Assembly: GCA_002296225.1 (NCBI GenBank)
Contig: DBHR01000043.1
Location: forward strand, 53,836-65,250
Length of the DNA stretch: 11,415 nucleotides
Reading direction: 5' to 3'
From: Acidobacteria bacterium UBA823
GTDB lineage: Bacteria; Acidobacteriota; Vicinamibacteria; Vicinamibacterales; UBA823
Within the stretch, counting starts at the first letter, position 1. Every line of letters begins with the position of its first letter. Both the position numbers and the translations under genes were made by a program. The notes beneath the pieces are model-generated. The model was not told where the DNA came from. It saw only the letters and a program-made list of their open reading frames with translations, and searched no databases. This document shows positions 1 to 5,334 of this stretch, in pieces.

Positions 1-1178
1 GGCGCGGGCGCGGGCTGGCGAGTCTTGCCCGTCATGGCCGGGAACTCCAACCGGAAAGTAGCGCCCTGGTCCAGCGTTGAAGTCAACGCGATCCGCCCGT
101 CATGTTCCTGCATGATTGCGTAGGCCACGGTGAGACCTAGGCCGGTGCCCTCGCCGACCGGCTTAGTCGTGAAGAATGGGTCGAAGATACGGCCCTGAAC
201 CTCGGAGGGCACTCCCGGGCCGTCGTCGTTCACTTCCAAAACTACAGATTCCTTGTCTGAGTCGTGCCACGTGCGAATTACGAGCTTACCCCGGCCGTGC
301 CCTCCGAGGATCGCCTGTTCGGCGTTACTAACAAGATTGAGTAGCACCTGCTTCACCTGGTCTGAGTCGGCGAAAATCTGCGGCAGGCCAGTGGCCAGTT
401 TGTGTTCAAAACCGACGTTCGATACTCGCCGGTCGTCGGTGTGAAGTGAGATCGTTTCTCGAACCACCTGGTTGACATCGACCATCGCCCGCGTGGGTTG
501 CCGTTTTCTGGCAGCGGTCAAGAGATTCCGGACGATCTTTGCTGCGCGCTCAGATTCGGACAGAATCGTCTCGAGACCACGCCGAGTTACGTCGTCGGCC
601 GGCTGTTCGGCTAGCCGCTCTGACCAGGTCAGAATCGTTGCCAACGGGTTGTTGAGCTCGTGAGCGATGCCAGAGGTCGTCTGGCCGATCGCCGCCAGCT
701 TTTCGTTTTGGAGGAGTTGGTCGTGCAGGTCACGTTGCTGACTCTCTAGTTTCTTCTGTTCACTGACGTCACGCACCAGCGCCTCGACCCGTGACACGCT
801 TCCCTGCTCGATTTCTGCGTAGGCTGTGACTTCCACCCATATCAGCGTTTGGTCAGCCCGGCGCAATCGCAGGGAATAGTTGGTCACGGCGCCGTCGCGC
901 GCGAGTCGCTCCAGAAATGCCTTCCGCGCCCGGGGGTCAACGAACCGGGCAGCGTCGAACGGTTTCACTCGCGCGGAAGCTGTTTCGGCCGGGTAGCCGA
1001 ACATGAGCTTGAGACACGGGTCGGCCTTCTTCGTTTTCGTCGCGTCCCCAGCAAATGTGCCGAAGTAGATGCCCTCGTGCCCAGCTTCGCGGAGCCTGGC
1101 GATGGCTGCGGCAAGGGGGTTGCGCGCGGCGCGGCCAGCGGATTTCCGGGCGGGCTTGGATTGGCGAGTCCGTGACAC
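1..1178 (-). CDS. PAS-domain sensor histidine kinase, C-terminus cut by the window edge
   Basis: Autophosphorylating two-component sensor kinase, probably cytoplasmic because no membrane segment is visible. Reading the minus strand from GTG at 1178 gives about 392 residues with no stop before the left edge. A short basic N-terminus (about 1-35) precedes one PAS domain (about 36-125, with 'EGIYFGTF' and 'MFGYPAE'). A coiled linker (QKKLESQQRDLHDQLLQ) leads to a HisKA domain with H-box GIAHELNNPL (phospho-acceptor His173). The HATPase domain has the N-box (LVSNAEQAI, Asn285), the G1 box (DDGPGV, Asp319) and GTGLGL near 343. The HELNNPL form resembles NtrB/ZraS-like kinases. No receiver domain or partner regulator is visible. 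The frame is closed upstream by TAG at 1227-1229. No ATG precedes the PAS domain, so the GTG is the best start; its ribosome site is weak. It lies 67 bp downstream of the selenoprotein candidate on the same strand. The signal sensed is unknown. Confidence 0.9.
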   Translation of the reverse strand, partial: MSRTRQSKPARKSAGRAARNPLAAAIARLREAGHEGIYFGTFAGDATKTKKADPCLKLMFGYPAETASARVKPFDAARFVDPRARKAFLERLARDGAVTNYSLRLRRADQTLIWVEVTAYAEIEQGSVSRVEALVRDVSEQKKLESQQRDLHDQLLQNEKLAAIGQTTSGIAHELNNPLATILTWSERLAEQPADDVTRRGLETILSESERAAKIVRNLLTAARKRQPTRAMVDVNQVVRETISLHTDDRRVSNVGFEHKLATGLPQIFADSDQVKQVLLNLVSNAEQAILGGHGRGKLVIRTWHDSDKESVVLEVNDDGPGVPSEVQGRIFDPFFTTKPVGEGTGLGLTVAYAIMQEHDGRIALTSTLDQGATFRLEFPAMTGKTRQPAPA

Positions 1179-1245
1179 GGGTAGCTCGGAACTCAGGTCG
1201 CACGCCGGGCTGTCTGGCCCACCGCGCTACAGCTACCGGTAAAGA

Positions 1246-1869
1246 CTACCGGACGGGCGGCGTCGGCGTCCGAGTCATGTAGTACGGACCATAATTTCGG
1301 TCAATGGTCTCTTGGATGTCCGCCAACGAGTTCCCTGTTTCATGCATGGTCATCGCGTCACGCGCGACATCGAGGCAGATGGCTCAACCCATGCCGTGGG
1401 ATTCCCACGTCACTCTCCCTTCCGCATCGCGGTCTGCGACAAAGCAATCATGGTTATCGCCGTGACCAAAATTCTCACAGCCGCAGAAGCACGGTACACG
1501 CGAGAGCACCTCAGGGTGGTTTGCCGCAAAGGCGTACACGGCTCGGATGACTTCCACTGGCCGAGGTGGCACGAATTGCAGCACTGGGAGCGGTGGGAGG
1601 TTCGATGACGGAAGGGTAGCCACTGGCCCGCGTGGCAGCGCCTGGTCTTGCGAGGCGGATGGCCGTAGCGGAAAGCTGGTGTTTGCTAGTGGTGCTTCGG
1701 TGGCGGATACGGAAGCCACGGGCACCTCGTTCGGTGACGAGGTCCACAATCCCGCGGTTACGGCCGCCACGAGAACCACGCCGAGAATCAGACCTACCCG
1801 GTAGCGTGGCGCTTTGCGTTCTGCGGCCCCACGGCGCTCCGCCACTTTACGCGATCTTTTTGAAGACAC
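1246..1869 (-). CDS. Candidate selenoprotein of the PCYCGC-motif family, with in-frame TGA (Sec) at 1384-1386
   Basis: Membrane-anchored exported protein of unknown function. From GTG at 1869 the frame runs 161 residues to TGA (1384-1386), then 45 more sense codons to TAG (1246-1248), giving 207 residues if TGA is read as selenocysteine. Residues 1-22 are very basic and 23-43 form one membrane segment. A Pro/Ser-rich linker (about 45-105) leads to a Cys-rich domain: HPEVLSRVPCFCGC (Cys127/129/131), HDC (Cys142), then HGMG-U162-AI-C165. The stretch after the TGA (ICLDVARDAM, then a GNSLADIQETID segment and NY) matches, from memory, the usual C-terminus of the PCYCGC family (PF13798), where the TGA position is normally Cys. 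Metal binding or thiol redox chemistry is inferred from the Cys/Sec spacing. The frame is closed upstream by TAG at 1881-1883, so the GTG is the first possible start. Alternatives are a C-terminally truncated protein or a TGC-to-TGA sequence error. Confidence 0.75.
1343..1386 (-). promoter_or_regulatory. Candidate bacterial SECIS element just downstream of the in-frame TGA
   Basis: Counting the U of UGA as 1, nucleotides 18-24 (UGUCGCG) pair with 30-36 (CGCGAUG). This gives seven pairs: five Watson-Crick and two G-U at the base (positions 1351-1369). They close a five-base loop, CGUGA, whose second base is G. The loop starts 21 nt after the UGA. Lower, interrupted pairing (G16-C38, U14-A40, and 10-12 with 42-44) extends the helix towards the UGA. 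The bacterial SECIS model, as I recall it, asks for a stem of at least 4 bp, a 3-14 nt loop with G in its first two bases, and 16-37 nt between UGA and loop. All are met. The fold was made by hand, and GC-rich coding DNA forms such hairpins by chance fairly often. Confidence 0.55.
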
Positions 1870-1875
1870 GCGGGT

Positions 1876-1884
1876 ATTCTATCA
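1876..1884 (-). promoter_or_regulatory. Extended -10 promoter placing the start site at the GTG codon
   Basis: The minus strand reads TGATAGAAT, which is a TGn extension plus TAGAAT (five of six matches to TATAAT). No good -35 box lies 17 bp upstream, as is common with extended -10 promoters. Transcription would begin about 7 nt further on, at about 1869, which is the GTG start of the selenoprotein candidate. No Shine-Dalgarno sequence precedes that GTG. Together these suggest a leaderless mRNA. This is inferred from one short motif. Confidence 0.35.
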
Positions 1885-1926
1885 TCGTTCGAACACCCGC
1901 CTCGTGTCGGTTCTCGACTGGTCGCG

Positions 1927-1935
1927 TGCTAAACT
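1927..1935 (+). promoter_or_regulatory. Possible extended -10 promoter for the yhaM-like gene
   Basis: The sequence TGCTAAACT is a TGn extension plus TAAACT (four of six matches to TATAAT). It lies 37 bp before the ATG and would give a leader of about 31 nt. The -35 region is poor. The 103-bp gap between the divergent genes must hold both promoters, which favours a site here, but the motif itself is weak. Confidence 0.3.
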
Positions 1936-1961
1936 TCACGCGCTGCCGGGTAGCCCGTTTC

Positions 1962-1965
1962 GAGG
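1962..1965 (+). promoter_or_regulatory. Ribosome binding site that decides the yhaM-like start
   Basis: GAGG lies 7 nt before the ATG at 1973. It supports that start over the longer open frame that begins at 1814, whose extra 53 residues cross the divergent promoter region and the opposite gene. Confidence 0.55.
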
Positions 1966-1972
1966 CGAACCC

Positions 1973-2932
1973 ATGAGAAGAATTCCGTCGATTTCCGCGA
2001 TCGAGGCTGACACCGTAGGGTGGGGTTTTTTCCTCTGTGCGCGGAAAGAAATCCGGAACGGCCGCAGTGGGCCATTCATAGCACTCCAGCTGCAGGACGT
2101 GACCGGGCAGGTCGATGGCAAGGTGTTTCAGGACGTTGAGCGGCTACAGAGCGAGTTCGAAGCGGGCGAGTTCGTGAAGGTGCAGGGCCGCGGCAATCGC
2201 TTCAAAGACCGCACCGAACTGGTTATTGACAACATCCGTCGCATCGATCCGTCACATGATTCAAAGGAGGGTTTCACCGAAGAGGCTTGCGTGCCATCGG
2301 CGCCACGTTCCATCGATGAGATGTGGGAGGCGTTAACGGCCCTCGTCGGGACCGTGGCGAATCCATTCATCCGTACGCTGCTCGCGCGGGTGCTGGAGAC
2401 GAACGGGGATATGCTTAAGCGTTGGCCGGCTGCACAGACGGTTCACCACGCATATCGAGGTGGCCTCCTGGAGCATGTGCTAAAGGTTGCGGATGTTGCC
2501 ATTTTCCTCGCTGAGGCCTATGAGGCCGACCGTGACTTGGTAATCGCCGGTGCTATTCTCCACGACATTGGCAAATTGCAGGAGCTCAACTACGACGTTG
2601 CCACCCGGTATTCACTCGACGGTAATCTAATCGGTCACATTACACTCGGAGTCGTCCTTGTCCGCGGCGAGACCGCCGGCATCGGCGGCTTTCCCGATGC
2701 ACTCCGCGCACAGCTCGAACACCTCATTGTGTCGCACCACGGGTCGAAAGAGTTCGGTTCACCTGTTGAGCCGCGGACCGTGGAGGGGTTTATCCTAGCG
2801 GCGGCTGACGACCTCGACGCGAAGCTCCACCAAGTGCGTCAGCATGTCACAAAAGATCAGAGCGACGAGGATTTTACCGCGTTTCACCCACGTCTGAAGC
2901 GTTCCCTCTACAAGCCGCCGTCGAACGACTAG
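1973..2932 (+). CDS. yhaM: 3'-5' exoribonuclease of the YhaM type (OB-fold plus HD domain)
   Basis: Predicted cytoplasmic metal-dependent 3'-5' exoribonuclease of 319 residues, close to the roughly 310-residue length of Bacillus YhaM. An N-terminal OB-fold nucleic-acid-binding domain (about 10-95) contains 'FIALQLQDVTGQVDGKVF' and 'GEFVKVQGRGNRF'. A C-terminal HD phosphohydrolase domain (about 145-300) contains 'HHAYRGGLLEHV' (His168), the signature 'ILHDIGKL' (His197-Asp198) and 'SHHG' (His255-His256), the expected metal ligands. The start is ATG 1973, supported by GAGG and by the family N-terminus. It is divergent from the selenoprotein candidate and ends 2 bp from the convergent FabZ-like gene, so the 3' ends are tightly packed with no obvious terminator between them. 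The name is by domain order and motifs; other OB-HD nucleases remain possible. Confidence 0.88.
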   Translation: MRRIPSISAIEADTVGWGFFLCARKEIRNGRSGPFIALQLQDVTGQVDGKVFQDVERLQSEFEAGEFVKVQGRGNRFKDRTELVIDNIRRIDPSHDSKEGFTEEACVPSAPRSIDEMWEALTALVGTVANPFIRTLLARVLETNGDMLKRWPAAQTVHHAYRGGLLEHVLKVADVAIFLAEAYEADRDLVIAGAILHDIGKLQELNYDVATRYSLDGNLIGHITLGVVLVRGETAGIGGFPDALRAQLEHLIVSHHGSKEFGSPVEPRTVEGFILAAADDLDAKLHQVRQHVTKDQSDEDFTAFHPRLKRSLYKPPSND

Positions 2933-2934
2933 TG

Positions 2935-3411
2935 TTACCCGCCTGGCGATCCTTTTGACTTAGGTGAGGGTCCGAGGGCGAAGGTCATCAGGCCATCGAG
3001 GACGATCTCGCTGTCCACGCGGGCGACACCGCTCAACTGACCGACTCGGCTACGAAGCCGCACGACCGACGCCTCGATCCGCACGACGTCACCTGGGTGC
3101 ACCGGCCGATGGTACCGTACGCGTTCGACTTCCCTGAAGTAGATCAGCTTTTCACGATTCTCCGACTTGGCCAGAATCAAGATAGCCCCTACTTGGGCCA
3201 CGGCCTCGGTGAGAATCGATGGTGGGAGCACCGGTTGCTCGCCCTTGCGGCGTGCCAGATAGCGTTCATTGAGCGACACGTTCTTGATGCCGACGATACG
3301 CGTGTCCTCTTCGAACTCGACGATGCGATCGACCAGCAGGAAGGGATACCGGTGTGGAAGGATCCGTTCGATTGCTGTGTAGTCGAGCGGTAGCGTGAGA
3401 GGGGGGTCCAT
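2935..3411 (-). CDS. FabZ-like hotdog-fold acyl-ACP dehydratase homologue lacking the catalytic His
   Basis: 158 residues, hotdog fold. 'ILPHRYPFLLVDRI' (17-30) is the hallmark FabZ N-terminus, and 'RPVHPGDVVRIEASVVRLRSRVGQ' matches the second half of the fold. FabZ dehydrates 3-hydroxyacyl-ACP in fatty acid synthesis, using His in GHFPG and Glu in the following helix. A gap-free alignment to E. coli FabZ (from memory) puts 'RRKGE' (54-58) where GHFPG should be, so His54 becomes Arg55. The Glu survives in 'LTEAVAQ' (Glu69), and the usual PGVL reads PPSIL. It may be a non-canonical dehydratase, a thioester-binding protein or another hotdog enzyme, so I give no fabZ symbol. No Shine-Dalgarno sequence is visible before the ATG. 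It converges with the yhaM-like gene and lies downstream of glnA on the same strand, with a 204-bp gap between them. Confidence 0.8.
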   Translation of the reverse strand: MDPPLTLPLDYTAIERILPHRYPFLLVDRIVEFEEDTRIVGIKNVSLNERYLARRKGEQPVLPPSILTEAVAQVGAILILAKSENREKLIYFREVERVRYHRPVHPGDVVRIEASVVRLRSRVGQLSGVARVDSEIVLDGLMTFALGPSPKSKGSPGG

Positions 3412-3447
3412 GTAATGGATTGGTATTAGCAGTGAGTTGAGAAGCGG

Positions 3448-3466
3448 TTACCGGCTGCAACGGTAA
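3448..3466. repeat. Six-bp inverted repeat in the leader of the FabZ-like gene
   Basis: TTACCG (3448-3453) and CGGTAA (3461-3466) are perfect inverted arms around a 7-nt spacer. They lie between the proposed -10 (3478-3483) and the ATG at 3411. The site could be an operator or an mRNA hairpin. There is no U-run, so it is not an intrinsic terminator. Arms this short occur by chance. Confidence 0.3.
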
Positions 3467-3477
3467 GCGGTCGTTCA

Positions 3478-3483
3478 AGTATA
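3478..3483 (-). promoter_or_regulatory. Possible -10 box for the FabZ-like gene
   Basis: TATACT on the minus strand matches TATAAT at five of six bases and would start transcription about 60 nt before the ATG at 3411. I see no convincing -35 box. The rest of the 204-bp gap from 3412 to 3615 shows no gene, only this box, the inverted repeat at 3448-3466 and the stem-loop at 3582-3607. Confidence 0.3.
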
Positions 3484-3581
3484 GTCCGAATCCTGAAACC
3501 GATACGCCGCTAACGCTCGTACAATTGGCGACCCCCCCACCTCGTGTCAGTCGCCAAGCTACGATGCTTGATAATTCTCGT

Positions 3582-3607
3582 GCCTGGCTAGAGACCAAAG
3601 GCTAGGC
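3582..3607 (-). terminator. Weak stem-loop just after the glnA stop codon
   Basis: Arms at 3582-3588 and 3601-3607 surround a 12-nt loop, beginning 8 nt after the glnA stop. On the minus-strand RNA the 7-bp stem has one A-C mismatch (G-U on the other strand). No U-tract follows, so it is at best a poor intrinsic terminator, or a 3'-end stabilising hairpin. Confidence 0.2.
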
Positions 3608-3615
3608 CCGACCAC

Positions 3616-4983
3616 TCAGTACGCGGTTAGATAACGCTGCGTCTCCCAAGGCGAGACCTGCGTAATGTACTCGTCCCACTCCGCTCGCTTGGCTTTGATG
3701 AAGTTCTCGAAAATGTGCTTGCCGAGCGTATCGCACATTAGGCGGTCTTTTGCCAGCGCATCCAACGCCCCGCTCAAGTCGCCCGGCAGCTCATCAATTT
3801 TTGCTTTCTTACGGGCGCGATGGCTCATTTCGTAGATGTTCTTGTCAACGGGCGCAGGTGGATCGATCATATTTTCGATGCCATCCAGGCCAGCGCGCAG
3901 CATTAACGCTAGAGCAAGGTACGGATTGCACGCCGGGTCCGGCATACGGAGTTCGACGCGGGTTCCGTTGCCACGTGATGCTGGCACGCGAATGAGCGGA
4001 CTCCGATTCTTCTCGGACCACGCGATATTTGTCGGCGCTTCGTAGCCCGGGACCATTCGCTTATAGGAATTGACGAGCGGATTCGTGACCGCGCAGAAAC
4101 CCTTGGCATGCCGAAGGAGGCCCCCAATGTAGTAAAGGCACGTCTTACTCAATTGGCGCTTGGCCTTTTTGTCGAAAAAGACATTAGTACCATTTTTGAA
4201 CATCGACTGATGTGTGTGCATACCTGATCCATTAATGCCATAAATTGGCTTTGGCATAAACGTGGCGTGTAGACCGTTCTGCGTCGCGACGTTCTTCACG
4301 ACGAACCGAAAGGTACTAATGCTGTCGGCCGTTGCCAGGACATCATCGTAACGGAAGTCAATCTCATGCTGGCCTGTAGCCACTTCATGGTGCGCCGCTT
4401 CGACGTGAAAGCCCATTTTCTCAAGTGCTAGGACGATCTGCCGCCGTACGTCCTCGCCGAGGTCGACTGGCGTGAGGTCGAAATAGCCGCCCGTGTCATG
4501 GGTTTCGGTTGTCGGTTTGCCGTCGAGCGTCTGAAACAGAAAGAACTCGGGTTCGGGTCCGGCCTTCATCTCGAAGCCGAGTTTCGCTGCCATTTCTACC
4601 ACCCGCCGCAGTGTTATCCGCGGACAGCCCTCGAACGGTTCGAGCGTTTTCATCCGGTCATCGGGTTTGTAGATGTCGCAAATGATGCGCCCGACCTTCT
4701 CACCGGATGGACTCTCCCACGGAAAGACCTGAAACGTTCCGAGGTCAGGCTTCAGATACATGTCGGATTCTTCGATCCGGACGAAACCCTCGATTGATGA
4801 GCCATCGAACATGATCTTCGCGTCGAGTGCCTTGTTGAACTGGCTGTCGGGCACTTCAACGTTCTTAGTGGCACCGAGGATGTCAGTGAACTGCAGACGC
4901 AAAAACTTCACGTTCTCACGTTTTACCCTTTTCTGAATGCTAGCTTTCTCGGTTTCGTGGCTTGTGCTGTCTGCCGTGGTCAC
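3616..4983 (-). CDS. glnA: Type I (alpha) glutamine synthetase
   Basis: Makes glutamine from glutamate, ammonia and ATP; a cytoplasmic dodecamer and the main ammonia-assimilating enzyme. 455 residues, close to the roughly 445 of the alpha subtype. Motifs run in order: beta-grasp 'FDGSSIEGF'; catalytic core 'GPEPEFFLF', 'EVATGQHEIDFRYDD', 'NGSGMHTHQS', 'NSYKRMVPGYEAP', 'RSPLIRVPASRG' and 'ELRMPDPACNPYLALA'. The adenylylation motif NLYDLPPE of beta-type enzymes is absent; its place reads 'KNIYEMSHRARKKA', as in Bacillus-like enzymes. Control by GlnE adenylylation is therefore unlikely, and feedback or transcriptional control is more likely. The GTG start at 4983 is fixed by a strong AAGGAG 6 nt upstream. 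The gene lies downstream of dsbD on the same strand, but the 351-bp AT-rich gap implies its own promoter. It ends in TGA at the normal family length, which shows that TGA is a stop codon here. Confidence 0.97.
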   Translation of the reverse strand: MTTADSTSHETEKASIQKRVKRENVKFLRLQFTDILGATKNVEVPDSQFNKALDAKIMFDGSSIEGFVRIEESDMYLKPDLGTFQVFPWESPSGEKVGRIICDIYKPDDRMKTLEPFEGCPRITLRRVVEMAAKLGFEMKAGPEPEFFLFQTLDGKPTTETHDTGGYFDLTPVDLGEDVRRQIVLALEKMGFHVEAAHHEVATGQHEIDFRYDDVLATADSISTFRFVVKNVATQNGLHATFMPKPIYGINGSGMHTHQSMFKNGTNVFFDKKAKRQLSKTCLYYIGGLLRHAKGFCAVTNPLVNSYKRMVPGYEAPTNIAWSEKNRSPLIRVPASRGNGTRVELRMPDPACNPYLALALMLRAGLDGIENMIDPPAPVDKNIYEMSHRARKKAKIDELPGDLSGALDALAKDRLMCDTLGKHIFENFIKAKRAEWDEYITQVSPWETQRYLTAY

Positions 4984-4989
4984 TGGGTG

Positions 4990-4995
4990 CTCCTT
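4990..4995 (-). promoter_or_regulatory. Ribosome binding site of glnA
   Basis: AAGGAG on the minus strand lies 6 nt before the GTG at 4983. It is the strongest Shine-Dalgarno sequence seen in this window and fixes the non-ATG start. Confidence 0.8.
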
Positions 4996-5136
4996 CCGCT
5001 GGTTGTGTCATGCGTAGCCGCATTTTCACGCGTTCTAGCCGACCTGACAGAGATCTCAACGATGCGCAACTGTACTATAAAAATGACCTAACGGGTAATA
5101 AAATATACATAAAATGAAGTTTCTGGACATTATTAT

Positions 5137-5187
5137 GACTGATTGACACACGAAATGTGCCCAAAGTGCAAATATTACTAATCAGTC
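5137..5187. repeat. Nested inverted repeat upstream of glnA
   Basis: Perfect 8-bp arms GACTGATT (5137-5144) and AATCAGTC (5180-5187) enclose 35 nt. Inside them, CACA and TGTG (5147-5150 and 5156-5159) form a smaller hairpin with a five-base loop. The element lies in the AT-rich part of the glnA upstream region and could be a regulator-binding site or an RNA structure. I do not recognise it as a known riboswitch. Confidence 0.4.
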
Positions 5188-5334
5188 TAACAGTCGACTA
5201 AACGTCTTTACGCTCTTGGGGTGGATGGGCGGTGACGCTGGTGGTCTACCCGGCTGCGGCGCGATTAACGCGCGACGTGTTTCACTACCGATGACCTCTA
5301 GCGGGTCGTCTCGTCCAAGTGGCGAGCCAGCAGT

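Larger units (their letters stand above)
4984..5334 (-). promoter_or_regulatory. Non-coding glnA upstream region, AT-rich
   Basis: No gene is recognised in this 351-bp gap between dsbD and glnA. Positions 5070-5195 are much richer in A+T than the rest of the window, as expected of a regulated promoter. A TATAGT box on the minus strand (5074-5079) would give a leader of about 85 nt, but no good -35 box matches it. A sigma-54 pattern (TGGCAC-N5-TTGC) was looked for and not found. A short GC hairpin (GCGCG-ATTAA-CGCGC, 5259-5273) lies about 60 bp after the dsbD stop without a U-tract. Confidence 0.5.

Noticed and set aside
937..1203. Minus-strand 88-residue open frame
   Set aside because: It overlaps the histidine kinase, whose frame has unmistakable PAS, HisKA and HATPase motifs; this one is a shadow frame.
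1384..1386. TGA read as tryptophan or otherwise reassigned throughout the genome
   Set aside because: glnA, the M1 peptidase and the aminotransferase all end in TGA at normal family lengths.
1384..1869. A complete 161-residue protein ending at TGA 1384
   Set aside because: The family C-terminus continues in the same frame for 45 codons with a Cys-position TGA, so the short reading probably misses the end of the gene. It remains the fallback if recoding is disproved.
1814..1972. N-terminal extension of the yhaM-like gene to ATG 1814
   Set aside because: It would overlap the start of the divergent gene and both promoters; ATG 1973 has a GAGG site and fits the family N-terminus.
3266..3598. 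Minus-strand 110-residue open frame over the fabZ leader
   Set aside because: Its C-terminal third overlaps the FabZ-like gene in another frame and its composition is not protein-like.
4984..5334. Sigma-54 promoter or a known glutamine riboswitch before glnA
   Set aside because: No GG-N10-GC pattern with the correct flanks was found, and no recognised riboswitch core could be seen by eye.
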